64,000 nt of DNA from Flavobacterium sp. Root420 (GTDB taxonomy: Bacteria; Bacteroidota; Bacteroidia; Flavobacteriales; Flavobacteriaceae), in NCBI RefSeq assembly GCF_001427905.1, contig NZ_LMEF01000003.1, positions 62,001-126,000 on the forward strand, read 5' to 3'. Below the pieces are notes generated by a model. The model had not been told where the DNA came from. It worked only from the letters and a program-made list of their open reading frames with translations, and searched no databases. A program made the translations under genes and the position numbers. This document shows, piece after piece, positions 27,457 to 41,800 of this stretch (within the stretch, counting starts at the first letter, position 1; every line of letters begins with the position of its first letter).

Positions 27457-29364
27457 ATGAAACGCACCATCCCTTTTCTATTTTTTATTTTAAGTTCATT
27501 TATTATAAATGCACAGGAAATAATTTCGCCTAACGGAAAAATAAAAGTTATTTTGAATGTACCCGATAAAAATGCTGTACACCATCTTTCTTTTAATGTA
27601 TCGTATAAAATTGAAAACAAGTTTGTAGAAGTATTACCCGATTCTAAATTGGGTATTAATCGTACCGATGAGCAGTTTACTGACAATCTTCATTTTGTTG
27701 CAGCGTCAAAATCGGTTTCAGTTCATGATACCTACAAAATGGTTTGTGGCAAACGTCAGCTTTGTGAAAATTCAGGTACAGAAAAGACTTTCAGTTTTCA
27801 AAATTCCAATCAGCAGCCAATGAATATTGTTTTTCGGGTTTATAATGATGGTGTTGCCTTTCGTTATGTTTTTCCAAATCATTTAGATTCAAAGGTTGCT
27901 ATTATTAATGAAGCCACAACTTATGTTTTACCGGATAATACATCTTCCTGGATGCAGCCTTATGATATTTCGTATGAAAAATTTTTCCCATTAAACAAAA
28001 TGGATTCAACTAGTAACAAAGAGCAGGAATGGGGGTTTCCGGCTTTGTACAAAGTGAATGATCAGCCAGTTTGGGCGCTGATCTCTGAAGCGAATATAAC
28101 AGAGAATAATTGTGCTGCAAAATTATCAAACCTTAAAAAAACGAACCAATATCAGGTTACGTATCCTTCTGCGCGTGATAATTTTCAGCAGACTGGTGTT
28201 AAGACCACATTACCATGGAATTCCCATTGGCATACACTTATCATTGGAAAATTGTCTGATATTGTAGAATCCACTTTGATTTCAGATGTAAGTGATCCCA
28301 ACCAGTTAAAAGACACCGAATGGATTAAACCTGGTGCGGTTTCGTGGATTTACTGGGCAAATAATCATGGTTCAAAAGATTATAAAAAGGTAGTTGAATA
28401 TGTTGATTTAGGGGTGGAAATGAATTGGCCGTATGTACTGATCGATTGGGAATGGGATGTAATGAATAATGGAGGAAATATAACCGATGCGGTAAACTAT
28501 GCAAAGAGTAAAGGAATAAAACCATTGATGTGGTATAATTCCGGTACAATATGGCTTGACCCGACACCAAATGATCGTTTACTTACAGCTGAAAAACGTG
28601 CCAAAGAATTTTCATGGCTCAATAAAATAGGGGTCTATGGAATCAAGGTTGATTTTTTTGCCGGTGACCAGCAAGATATGATGACTTATTACATTGACAT
28701 TCTTAAAGATGCAGCCAAATATCATTTATTAGTAAATTTTCATGGAGCAACAGTCCCACGTGGCTGGGCGCGTACTTTTCCCAACCTCATGACAACAGAA
28801 GCGGTATATGGTGCCGAATGGTACAACAATAATGAGGTCTTAACTGACAAAGCCGCAGTTCATAATACGACACTTCCGTTTACACGAAATGTAATTGGCT
28901 CCATGGATTATACTCCGGTTACCTTTTCAGATTCACAACATCCACATATAACATCTTATGCACATGAGCTGGCTTTGTCGGTTGTATTTGAATCAGGGCT
29001 TCAGCACTTTGCCGATAGACCCTCAGCCTATGAATCTTTACCGGCAGAACCAAAAGAATTTTTAAAACAGGTTCCGGTTGCCTGGGACGATACAAAACTA
29101 ATTGACGGTTATCCTGGGGGAAAAGTTATTATAGCCCGAAAGAAAGGAAATAAGTGGTATATCGCCGGGTTAAACGGAAAAAACGTACCTCAGACTTTAT
29201 TGGTAAAGTTTGATTTTATTGATAAAGGAGATTATAGTTTTCAGCTTATCAAAGACGGGAAGGATGTTAAATCTTTTTCTTCAGAAATAATAAAGATTAA
29301 AAAAGGAAGTATTGTAAAAATTGAATGTCTTCCAAACGGAGGCTTTGCAGGCATGCTAAAATAA
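27457..29364 (+). CDS. GH97 retaining alpha-galactosidase-like enzyme
   Basis: A 635-aa exported enzyme with signal peptide ending near IINAQ, followed by an N-terminal super-sandwich, a TIM barrel and a C-terminal beta-domain. GH97 splits into inverting (Glu-based, SusB-like) and retaining (Asp nucleophile) groups. Here Asp399 in GIKVDFFAGDQQ occupies the retaining nucleophile position and Glu448 in MTTEAVYG the acid/base position, which predicts a retaining alpha-galactosidase. It starts only 14 bp after GH2. It is the third alpha-galactosidase-type gene in PUL1. Confidence 0.83.
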   Translation: MKRTIPFLFFILSSFIINAQEIISPNGKIKVILNVPDKNAVHHLSFNVSYKIENKFVEVLPDSKLGINRTDEQFTDNLHFVAASKSVSVHDTYKMVCGKRQLCENSGTEKTFSFQNSNQQPMNIVFRVYNDGVAFRYVFPNHLDSKVAIINEATTYVLPDNTSSWMQPYDISYEKFFPLNKMDSTSNKEQEWGFPALYKVNDQPVWALISEANITENNCAAKLSNLKKTNQYQVTYPSARDNFQQTGVKTTLPWNSHWHTLIIGKLSDIVESTLISDVSDPNQLKDTEWIKPGAVSWIYWANNHGSKDYKKVVEYVDLGVEMNWPYVLIDWEWDVMNNGGNITDAVNYAKSKGIKPLMWYNSGTIWLDPTPNDRLLTAEKRAKEFSWLNKIGVYGIKVDFFAGDQQDMMTYYIDILKDAAKYHLLVNFHGATVPRGWARTFPNLMTTEAVYGAEWYNNNEVLTDKAAVHNTTLPFTRNVIGSMDYTPVTFSDSQHPHITSYAHELALSVVFESGLQHFADRPSAYESLPAEPKEFLKQVPVAWDDTKLIDGYPGGKVIIARKKGNKWYIAGLNGKNVPQTLLVKFDFIDKGDYSFQLIKDGKDVKSFSSEIIKIKKGSIVKIECLPNGGFAGMLK

Positions 29365-29496
29365 TGATTTAATGTGTTTATTATTAAATCATTATAAGTG
29401 AAAGATTGCAGAAGTTAAAGAATAGTTGTAATTTTTTAATTTCTAAATACCTACATCAGATTTGTCATCAGCTGATGTTGTTAAAGCAACTAAATT

Positions 29497-33086
<3,590 letters not shown>

Positions 33087-33184
33087 AGGTAACAGAGAAT
33101 AGAGAAAAAAATAAATAGTAAGGAAGAAAAGAGTTGGTATTCTTGTTTCAGAGCGATTCCATAACAGCAATAAGTAAAAAAATT

Positions 33185-35266
33185 ATGAAAAATTATTTAA
33201 TAGCATTTCTACTAATGATTTTCGGAATGACCGCGCAGGCACAAAATGCCAGTCTCTATTTTCCGGATAAAGATCTGGTAACAACCGGTATTTATTACTA
33301 TCCCGAACAGTGGAACGAAAACCAGTGGGAAAGGGATATTAAAAAAATTGCCGATATGGGTTTTGAGTTTGTTCATTTAGCGGAATTTGCCTGGTATAAA
33401 ATGGAGCCTGAAGAAGGTAAATTTGATTTTGCATGGCTGGATAAAGTGGTAGATCTGTGTGTAAAAAACAACCTGAAAGTACTAATGTGTACGCCTTCGG
33501 CAACTACACCTACATGGATGCGTGTGAATTATCCTGAAACTTTTATTATGGAGAACCACTACATCCGTGCTGAGAATGGCACACGAGGATTAGGTTCGAT
33601 AACCAATGCTAAATACCGCGCATTTGTTGAAAGAATTGTAACCGAAATGGCGAATCGCTACGGGCATAATAAAAATGTAATTGGATGGCAGCTGGATAAC
33701 GAACCTCCGGCAATTTCAGATTACAGCCCTTCTTCTCAGGAGGCTTTCAGACAATGGTTAAAAAACAAATATAAAACAGTTGATACTTTAAATGCTGTTT
33801 GGGGAACTGCATTCTGGAGCCAATGGTTCAACAGTTTTGATCAGGTTATTATTCCCAATCCCAACTTAGTAGGCTGGTGGGGTAACAACCCTCATGCATT
33901 GCTCGATTTTAAACGTTATCAGGCCGATACTCAGGCCGAGTTTCTCGATTTACAGGCCACTATTTTACGAAAGTCTATTCTGGAAGGACAATACATTACT
34001 ACAAATTACACCGCTATTTGTACTGGTGCAGATCCAAGACGAACAACGAAAATGGATTTTGCGACCTACACTGCCTATCCGAATGGTGGCACTGATAATA
34101 TTGGCGACCTGGGTTTTCGATTGGGCAATAGTAAGGTCGTTCTTTTTGCGGCCGAGTATTATAAATCAGTAGGGGGTGTTTCCGGAGTAATGGAAATGCA
34201 GCCCGGACCGGTTAACTGGGGATCTTACAACCCACTTTTGATGCCGGGTACGGTACGCATGTGGCTGTATCACAGTTTTGCCGCCGGTGGTAAACTTGCC
34301 TGTTCGTATCGTTTTCGCCAGGTTTTGTACAGCTCTGAGCAGTACCATGCCGGAGTTATTCAGACTGACGGTGTTACTCCATCAGCGGGAGGAGAGGATT
34401 ATATACAGTTCATAAAAGAAATCAAAGAGCTTAGAAAACAATACAAACCCAATGCAAAGATGCCTGAAAAACTGGCTGAAAGATCAACAGCTATCCTTTG
34501 GAATCTTGAAAATTTCTGGTCTGTAGAGCGACAAAAACAAACTTTTCAGTGGGATACATGGAATTATCCGGTCAAATTTCTTGAAATGACAAAATCACTG
34601 GGTGCTCCGACAGCTGTGATTCCGGAAACAGCAGATTTTTCTAAATATAAATTTCTTATTGTTCCGGCTTACGAATTGGCCGATTCGGCATTAATAAAGA
34701 AATGGAACGATTATGCAGCAAACGGCGGTCATCTGATCATTACGTGTCGTACGGCCACAAAAAATCGCGCCGGGCACTTCTGGGAAGGGGAGTGGGCTGC
34801 TCCGATTTCGGATCTTATCGGGGCGCATGTTAAATCTACAGATATGCTCTCAGGGTCTGCCAAAGGAGATATTTTGATGAAATCATCACACTACAATTGG
34901 AACAACTGGGCCGATCTTCTCGAAGCAAATAAAGGCACTGAAGTACTTGCCACTTATGATAACCAGTTCTATAAAGGTAAAGCTGCAGTGGTACAACGCA
35001 AAATAGGAAAAGGAACAGTTACCTATATAGGTGTAGATACCGATGACTCAAAACTTGAAAAGGATATTTTAAGAGAGATTTACGCCAAAGCCGGAGCTAC
35101 TACCGAAGATTACCCTGAAGGAATATATGTTTACTGGCGCGATGGATTTTATATGGCGGTAAATTATTCTTCAGACAATTATACAATGAATGTACCTGTA
35201 AATGCTAAAGTACTGGTTGGGGAGAAAACGCTGAAACCGGCTGGTGTGTTGGTTTGGAGTGAATGA
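33185..35266 (+). CDS. GH42 beta-galactosidase-like enzyme
   Basis: A 693-aa protein. The ATG at 33185 gives a clear signal peptide (MKNYLIAFLLMIFGMTAQAQ); the earlier in-frame ATG at 33134 is unlikely. The barrel starts TTGIYYYPEQWNENQWERD, typical for GH42. The catalytic residues are Glu173 in QLDNEPP (acid/base) and Glu324 in FAAEYY (nucleophile). A trimerisation-like domain and a C-terminal beta-domain follow. GH42 enzymes are usually cytoplasmic in Gram-positive bacteria; the export signal here indicates periplasmic work on galactosides released by the upstream enzymes. Confidence 0.85.
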   Translation: MKNYLIAFLLMIFGMTAQAQNASLYFPDKDLVTTGIYYYPEQWNENQWERDIKKIADMGFEFVHLAEFAWYKMEPEEGKFDFAWLDKVVDLCVKNNLKVLMCTPSATTPTWMRVNYPETFIMENHYIRAENGTRGLGSITNAKYRAFVERIVTEMANRYGHNKNVIGWQLDNEPPAISDYSPSSQEAFRQWLKNKYKTVDTLNAVWGTAFWSQWFNSFDQVIIPNPNLVGWWGNNPHALLDFKRYQADTQAEFLDLQATILRKSILEGQYITTNYTAICTGADPRRTTKMDFATYTAYPNGGTDNIGDLGFRLGNSKVVLFAAEYYKSVGGVSGVMEMQPGPVNWGSYNPLLMPGTVRMWLYHSFAAGGKLACSYRFRQVLYSSEQYHAGVIQTDGVTPSAGGEDYIQFIKEIKELRKQYKPNAKMPEKLAERSTAILWNLENFWSVERQKQTFQWDTWNYPVKFLEMTKSLGAPTAVIPETADFSKYKFLIVPAYELADSALIKKWNDYAANGGHLIITCRTATKNRAGHFWEGEWAAPISDLIGAHVKSTDMLSGSAKGDILMKSSHYNWNNWADLLEANKGTEVLATYDNQFYKGKAAVVQRKIGKGTVTYIGVDTDDSKLEKDILREIYAKAGATTEDYPEGIYVYWRDGFYMAVNYSSDNYTMNVPVNAKVLVGEKTLKPAGVLVWSE

Positions 35267-35302
35267 TGGATATTAAAAAATAAAATGAATTAAATATATG
35301 TT

Positions 35303-35965
35303 ATGATTAAAATTGCTATAGACTGTGCTATTTTTTGTTATGATCAAGGTACTCTTAAAGTTCTATTATCAAAGAAAAGCAATTACGCAAATGCCAAATG
35401 GGGGATTTTAAGTGGCATGCTTGAGGATAATGAAAGTGCCGATGATGCTGCATGTCGTCTTGCGCAGGAGTATGGAGCGGAAAAAAATATAGTACTGAGA
35501 CAATTAAGAACTTTTACCGATCCAAATCAGCAGGACTCACAACGAAACATAACGATTGGATATTATGGATTGATAAATATTGATAAATATAAAACAATTT
35601 TTGGCAGCAGTCCCTCTTATAAAAGATGGTGGAAAGTTACAGACGTACCAGATTTATTATTTAATCATAAGAAAATTATAGATTTAAGTCTGTATCAAAT
35701 AGGGAATGCCTTACGTGAATCAGCAGTGGGTTTTGAACTTCTGCCTGAGGAATTTACATTATCTGAGCTTACAAATCTTTATAGAGAAATCCTGGGCGTT
35801 GAGGCTAATGAATCGAGTTTTTGCAAAAAAGTTGTACAGAAAAAAATCATAGTACCAGTTATTGATGAGCAAATAAATGCTGAAATTGAAACGGAAAGAC
35901 GATATAAATTTAATGAAAAGGAGTACGAAAAGTTAGCAATGGAAAAAAAATCTGTCATTTTTTAA
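35303..35965 (+). CDS. Nudix-like (NrtR/AraR-type) transcriptional regulator
   Basis: The 220-aa cytoplasmic protein has an N-terminal Nudix-fold domain (about 1-140) and a C-terminal winged helix (about 145-220, with FTLSELTNLYREILG). The Nudix box is degenerate: the segment GMLEDNESADDAACRLAQEYG lacks the REXXEE glutamates, so hydrolysis is not expected and the fold probably serves as an effector-binding domain. Related NrtR-family proteins in Bacteroides regulate arabinose or xylose use. It sits 36 bp after GH42, the last enzyme of PUL1, and may sense a released pentose. The ligand is inference. Confidence 0.75.
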   Translation: MIKIAIDCAIFCYDQGTLKVLLSKKSNYANAKWGILSGMLEDNESADDAACRLAQEYGAEKNIVLRQLRTFTDPNQQDSQRNITIGYYGLINIDKYKTIFGSSPSYKRWWKVTDVPDLLFNHKKIIDLSLYQIGNALRESAVGFELLPEEFTLSELTNLYREILGVEANESSFCKKVVQKKIIVPVIDEQINAEIETERRYKFNEKEYEKLAMEKKSVIF

Positions 35966-36335
35966 ATTTCAATAATCTCTTCTTAAATACTCTTTTCGGT
36001 GGTATACTTTTATAGTAATGTTGTTAATTGATAGTCGTCTTTTCCTAATTTGTTCAAAATTTTAAACTGCTGTTTTTCAGAATTGCAAAAGGACCTTTAA
36101 AAAAAACTGATCTGACGCAATCTTCATTTTTTATAGAAGTAATCACTTTTATTTATTGATTGTAGGTTATGTAAATACATCATTTGTCGCACATAATGCT
36201 TCAAATGTTCTATCCTGATGGCATCGGGGAAAACTACATTTACAATCTTGAATTTACTGATTTCATGTAAAATGAACTTGTAAAGTTATATTATCAACTA
36301 CATGATTCAGCAACGCTACAAAAAACTAAAAAACT
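35966..36335 (+). other. Gene-free stretch between the Nudix regulator and GH3
   Basis: No open frame with gene character and no clear hairpin is visible in these 370 bp. The stretch presumably contains the promoter of the GH3 gene, but I find no full TAnnTTTG match that I would commit to. Confidence 0.4.
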
Positions 36336-38639
36336 ATGATGAAAAGACAAATTAGAAAATATGCATTTTTACTGCTAATCGTTGTTGGAAATGGATATGC
36401 GCAATCAAAAAAACATCTGGACGCCAATAAACCAATTGAAGACCGGATTTCACTTTTGATGAAAGAAATGACATTAGAAGAAAAGGTAGGGCAAATGAAT
36501 CAATACAATGGTTCATGGGATGTTACAGGCCCAAAACCAGAATCAGGCTCTAATGAAGAAAAATACAATAATATAAAGAAAGGATTGGTAGGTTCTATGC
36601 TGAGCGTAAGAGGCGTTAAAGAAGTAAGAGCCGTACAAAAAATGGCTGTTGAAGAGACGCGCCTCGGGATTCCGTTAATTTTTGGTTTTGATGTTATACA
36701 TGGTTATAAAACTCTCAGTCCTATCCCGCTGGCAGAAGCGGCAAGTTGGGATTTAGAAGCCATTAAAAATTCGGCGCGTATTGCTGCTGTTGAAGCTTCT
36801 GCTTCTGGCTTAAACTGGACTTTTGCTCCTAATGTAGACATCTCCAATGATGCAAGATGGGGGCGAGTAATGGAAGGTGCCGGAGAAGATCCTTATCTGG
36901 GCAGCAAAATTGCTACCGCTCGTGTTAAAGGTTTTCAAGGCGAGAGTTTAAGTGCCAATACCGCTATTATTGCTTGTGCCAAACATTTTGCAGGTTATGG
37001 TTTTGTAGAAGCAGGCAGAGAATATAATAGTGTGGATATGAGTAATTCTAAGCTGTACAATAGTGTATTACCTCCTTTTAAAGCGGCAGTCGATGCCGGA
37101 ATTCGCACTTTTATGAATTCATTTAATACGTTGAATGGCGTACCCGCAACTGGAAATAGCTTTTTGCAAAGAGACATTTTAAAAGGAGCCTGGAAATTTA
37201 ATGGTTTTGTGGTTTCTGATTGGGCTTCTATAGCCGAAATGATTACGCACGGTTACGCAGCAGATGGAGCCGATGCAGCTCAAAAAGCCGCTATTGCTGG
37301 TTCTGACATGGATATGGAATCAAATGTATATGTTACAGAATTGGCTCAGCTGGTAAAAAAAGGATTGGTAAAAGAAAGTGTGATCGACGATGCTGTTCGC
37401 AGAATTCTTAGAGTAAAATTTGAATTAGGTTTGTTTGACAATCCATACAAATATTGTGATGAAGCCCGTGAAAAATCAAGTATCGGAAACAAGGCCAATA
37501 ATGATGCTGTTCTGGACATGGCCAAAAAATCAATTGTTTTATTGAAGAATGCTAGTCTGCCGGGGAGGAATGAAAAACTGTTGCCATTAAAAAAAGAAGG
37601 AATTAAAATCGCCTTAATTGGTGCTTTGGCTAATGATAAAAACAGTCCGCTAGGAAGTTGGAGAATTGCAGCTGATGATAATACTGCTGTATCAGTTCTT
37701 GAAGGAATGCAGCACTATAAGAACAATACGCTAGTTTATGAAAAAGGAACTGATGTGGCTTTAAATAAACAGGCATTTGTTGATGAAGTAAAAATTAACA
37801 CAACTGATTTTTCCGGATTTGAAGCCGCTAAAGAAGCCGCAAAACAAGCAGAGGTTGTGGTAATGGTTTTAGGGGAAATTGGTTTTCAAAGTGGCGAAGG
37901 TCGCAGTAGAACGGAATTGGGACTGCCTGGTAATCAGCAGCAATTATTAGAGGAAGTTTACAAAGTAAATCCTAATATTATTTTGGTTTTAAACAATGGG
38001 CGTCCGCTGGCCTTACCGTGGGCAGCAGAACATATTCCTGCTATCGTTGAAGCGTGGCAGTTAGGAACCCAATCCGGAAATGCAATTGCACAGGTTTTGT
38101 ACGGAGATTACAATCCAAGTGGTAAGCTGACAATGTCATTCCCAAGAAACGTAGGGCAGTGTCCAATTTATTACAATTTGTACAATACCGGACGACCAAC
38201 CAATAAAGATCAAAACGCTTTTTGGTCACATTATATCGATGTCGAAAAAACACCATTATATCCGTTTGGTTATGGATTAAGCTATACTTCTTTTGAGTAT
38301 AAAAATCTGAAATTAGCAAAAACTTCCTTCCAGAAAGGAGAAAAAATTGAACTAACTGTTGATGTTACCAATACTGGGAATGTTGACGGAAAAGAAGTAG
38401 TTCAGTTGTATATAAATGATGTCGCTGCCAGCGTTGTTAGACCTGTTAAAGAATTAAAAGGTTTTGAACTTATTGCATTAAAAAAAGGAGAAACTAAAAC
38501 CGTTCAATTTACCCTAACGGATGCGGCACTTGGATTTTATGACAACAATGGTAATTTTTTAACAGAATCCGGTTTGTTTAACGTTATGGTCGGCTGGAAT
38601 TCTAATGAAGGACTTACTGGTAAATTTGAACTAAAATAA
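36336..38639 (+). CDS. GH3 beta-glucosidase (BglX-like)
   Basis: The 767-aa periplasmic enzyme (signal peptide ending near GNGYAQ) has the standard three-domain GH3 layout: a TIM barrel (about 35-370), an alpha/beta sandwich (about 400-610, with GEIGFQSGEGRSRTELGLPG) and an FnIII-like C-terminal domain (about 660-760). Asp295 in FVVSDWASI is the nucleophile. KHFAGYG and RWGRVMEGAGEDPYLG are conserved family motifs. It would hydrolyse cello-oligosaccharides, or xyloglucan backbones after side-chain removal. It stands alone between PUL1 and the sensor gene, with its own spacers on both sides. Confidence 0.9.
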   Translation: MMKRQIRKYAFLLLIVVGNGYAQSKKHLDANKPIEDRISLLMKEMTLEEKVGQMNQYNGSWDVTGPKPESGSNEEKYNNIKKGLVGSMLSVRGVKEVRAVQKMAVEETRLGIPLIFGFDVIHGYKTLSPIPLAEAASWDLEAIKNSARIAAVEASASGLNWTFAPNVDISNDARWGRVMEGAGEDPYLGSKIATARVKGFQGESLSANTAIIACAKHFAGYGFVEAGREYNSVDMSNSKLYNSVLPPFKAAVDAGIRTFMNSFNTLNGVPATGNSFLQRDILKGAWKFNGFVVSDWASIAEMITHGYAADGADAAQKAAIAGSDMDMESNVYVTELAQLVKKGLVKESVIDDAVRRILRVKFELGLFDNPYKYCDEAREKSSIGNKANNDAVLDMAKKSIVLLKNASLPGRNEKLLPLKKEGIKIALIGALANDKNSPLGSWRIAADDNTAVSVLEGMQHYKNNTLVYEKGTDVALNKQAFVDEVKINTTDFSGFEAAKEAAKQAEVVVMVLGEIGFQSGEGRSRTELGLPGNQQQLLEEVYKVNPNIILVLNNGRPLALPWAAEHIPAIVEAWQLGTQSGNAIAQVLYGDYNPSGKLTMSFPRNVGQCPIYYNLYNTGRPTNKDQNAFWSHYIDVEKTPLYPFGYGLSYTSFEYKNLKLAKTSFQKGEKIELTVDVTNTGNVDGKEVVQLYINDVAASVVRPVKELKGFELIALKKGETKTVQFTLTDAALGFYDNNGNFLTESGLFNVMVGWNSNEGLTGKFELK

Positions 38640-38704
38640 ATGCTGAAGAACTTAAAAACAAGAAGATAAGCTTCAAAATTTTAGTTTATTTTTAAGCAAT
38701 TCAT

Positions 38705-38754
38705 AACCTGAGTACGATTAATCCTTATGAGGTCCTTAATCTGCTCAGGTTTTT
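38705..38754 (+). terminator. Terminator-like hairpin after GH3
   Basis: Outer arms at 38705-38712 and 38744-38751 and inner arms GATTAA/TTAATC (38716-38721 / 38736-38741) form an interrupted stem followed by TTTT. It lies 66 bp after the GH3 stop. Confidence 0.6.
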
Positions 38755-38887
38755 AGCAATATGGTAAATCTGGATAAAAAAAGTAAGTGTTCTGTTTAGT
38801 TTTATTAATATTGTTTTAGATATGACTCAATAAAATCACTTGTAAATTTTATTTCAAATAAAGTTGATAAAAAATATTAAAATGTAA

Positions 38888-41800
38888 ATGAAAAATATCA
38901 AATATATTCTTCTATGCTGCTTTGGGCTAATAAATTGTTTGTTTTCTCAGGATAAATTTGAAAACTACCAATTTAGAAGCATACAGGAAACGACTTCAAA
39001 AAGGGCTATTTCTTCTATTATTCAGGATAACAATAGTTTTATTTGGATAGGTACAAACGGCGCAGGTCTATATCGATATGACGGGGTAAATTATTTTGGA
39101 TACAAACATGATAAAAAACCAGGTTCAGTAAACAGTAACTTTATTTATGCAACTTTTATTGATTCTAAAAATAACTTATGGATTGGTACAGATGAAGGTT
39201 TGTGTTTATACAATAGAGATCTGGATAATTTTACTAAAATTAATATTCAGGATGCGATTGTAAAAGGTTATGAACAGCCAATTACGGTCAAAACAATCAT
39301 TGAAGATAATAACGGCGACCTCATCTTAGGGGCTTATGGTTTTGGAATATTTAAACTTAATATAAAAACATTAAAAGCTTCTTTAGTTCACTCCAGGGTC
39401 CTGGAAAAACCAAATTTTTTAATAAAATGTTCGGTAAAAAATAAACAGGGAATTATTTATTTAGGAACCAATTATGGCCTTTTGGAAATCGATCTAAACG
39501 GAAAAGTGAAGCAGGTTTATAAAGACAAGTTTAAAAGAGAACCTTTATTAGACGATATAGAAAATCTTGTGATAGATAAATTTGGATATTTATGGCTGGG
39601 AACGACTGAAAACGGGTTGATAAAAATTAAACCTGAAACAGATAACTATCAATTTGAGAATTTTTTTATCACCAAAAATAAAATCTTATCTATTATAGAA
39701 AGCAGTCACGATTATATACTTTGTGGTACAGAAAATGATGGATTATTAGTTGTAAATTATAAAGGAGAAGTACTGCAAAAATATTTGCACAGTAAATACA
39801 ATAATTTCAGTTTAAAATCGAATTCCGTTTGGTCCTTGTACGAAGACAAGGAAAAAAGACTCTGGTTAGGCTATTTCAATAAAGGACTTGGTGTATTTGA
39901 TAAGCCTGATAATAAATTTAATTCACTTGAATCACTTGTGAATAATGATAATTCTTTGCAGACCAGTTATGTAACTTCAGTTATAAAAGATAAAAAAGGC
40001 AATCTCTTAATAAGTAATGAAGGAGGGGGACTTGATATTTATAATCTTACTGATAAAAGTTATATCCACGTTAACAAAAATAACCAAAATTACTATTCCG
40101 GTCTTGATGCTGTTGATATTCAGACTATATTCATAGATAGTAAACAAAATATCTGGGTAGGAAGCTGGGATCGTGGCATATACTTTTTGAAAAATGGAAC
40201 TACCAGATTCACAAACTACAATACAGCAAATACACCAGGATTAAAATCGAATCGGATTTTTAGTTTTTCTGAAGATTCAGGAGGCCGAATTTGGATTGGA
40301 ACTTTCATAAAAGGGCTTCATTATTTTGACAATAAGAACAGCACATTTGTGCATTGTAACACTAAACCCTTTGCAGAAAACGCTTTAGATAAAGCTTTTA
40401 TTCGTAAAGTTTTTGTAGACTCTGATAATATTTTGTGGGTGGGAACAATCCTGGGACTATATCAGGTAAACTTAAATACGGACTCCGGTTTTAGAGTGAT
40501 AAATATGAGGGATCAAATGTTCAGGGATAAGACGAAGTATAATAGTATTCAGACCATTTTATCAATTTATGAATCTAATGATAAAAAAATATGGATAGGG
40601 ACAGATGGTGAAGGACTTTTTAGTTACAATAAAAAAAATAAGATATTTTCTAATTATGATGATTTTCCGGGTTTTGAAGAGAAATCAGTACGGGCTATAA
40701 TTTCTGATAACAATGGATCTTTATGGATAAGTGGTGGATCCGGATTAACAAAACTCGATTTTAAAAACAAACAAAGCACCAATTTTAATAAAGATGATGG
40801 ACTTATTGACAACGATTTTAATAATAATGCGGTTTTTAAAGATGGAAATGGCGAGCTGTATTTTGGTGGTTACGAGGGAGTAAACTATTTCAATCCGAAT
40901 GAAATTAAAAAAGCAGAAAAAGCACCGAGCTTATATTTCAGTGATTTCAAATTATTCAACAAATCCGTAAAACCAAATGAAGACGGCTCACCGTTAACCA
41001 AGGTAATTTCACAGACAAAAGAAATTACGCTCAATCATGCACAATCCGTTTTTACGATCGAATATGTGGGCATTAACTACAATTATTCTAAAAAAAACAA
41101 ATATGCCTACTACCTTGAAGGTTTTGAAAAAGACTGGAATTACGTAGGGAATAACAGAACAGCTACCTACACCAATCTGGAGCCCGGTAATTATGTATTT
41201 AAAGTAAAATCGGCCAATGCAGATGGTTCCTGGAGCAATGTTCAGTTAGAACTAAAAATAAAAATCCTGCCGCCTTGGTGGAAAACCTTTTGGGCCTATT
41301 TAATATACGCCTCTATTTTAGTTTTCCTGATTATATATTTCAACAAGATTTATCAAAATCGTTTTAAAGCCAGACAGTCCATAATTTTAGAAAGAGAAAA
41401 AACGATTCAGCTAGAGAAATTAAATAATAAGAAATTACAGTTTTTCACTAATATTTCGCATGAATTCAGAACACCACTAACTCTGATTATTAACCCTCTG
41501 GAAGATATTTTAAGAAGTAAGAATGTATCTCGTGAAATACATAATAAATTAAAAATCGTACACAAAAGCTCAGACAGGCTTTCAAGGCTTATCAATGAGC
41601 TCATGGATTTTAATAAATTAGAGTTTAACAAAGTTTTCCTTCAGGTTAAAAAAATTGAAGTGATCGCATTTGTAAAAGAAATTATAGGCTATTTTGATGA
41701 GGAAGCTGCTGCGAGAAACATAACTATCGATTTTGAATCATCACTTGAGGAGCTTGAAGATTGGTTAGATCCTAAGATGCTGGAAAAAATAATATTTAAC

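Noticed and set aside
27457..29364. GH97 as a SusB-like inverting alpha-glucosidase
   Set aside because: Asp399 in the KVDFF motif occupies the nucleophile position of the retaining group. The SusB-type glutamate base arrangement is not seen.
35303..35965. Nudix hydrolase as the function of the 220-aa protein
   Set aside because: The catalytic glutamates of the Nudix box are missing and a winged helix is present. A regulator fits better.
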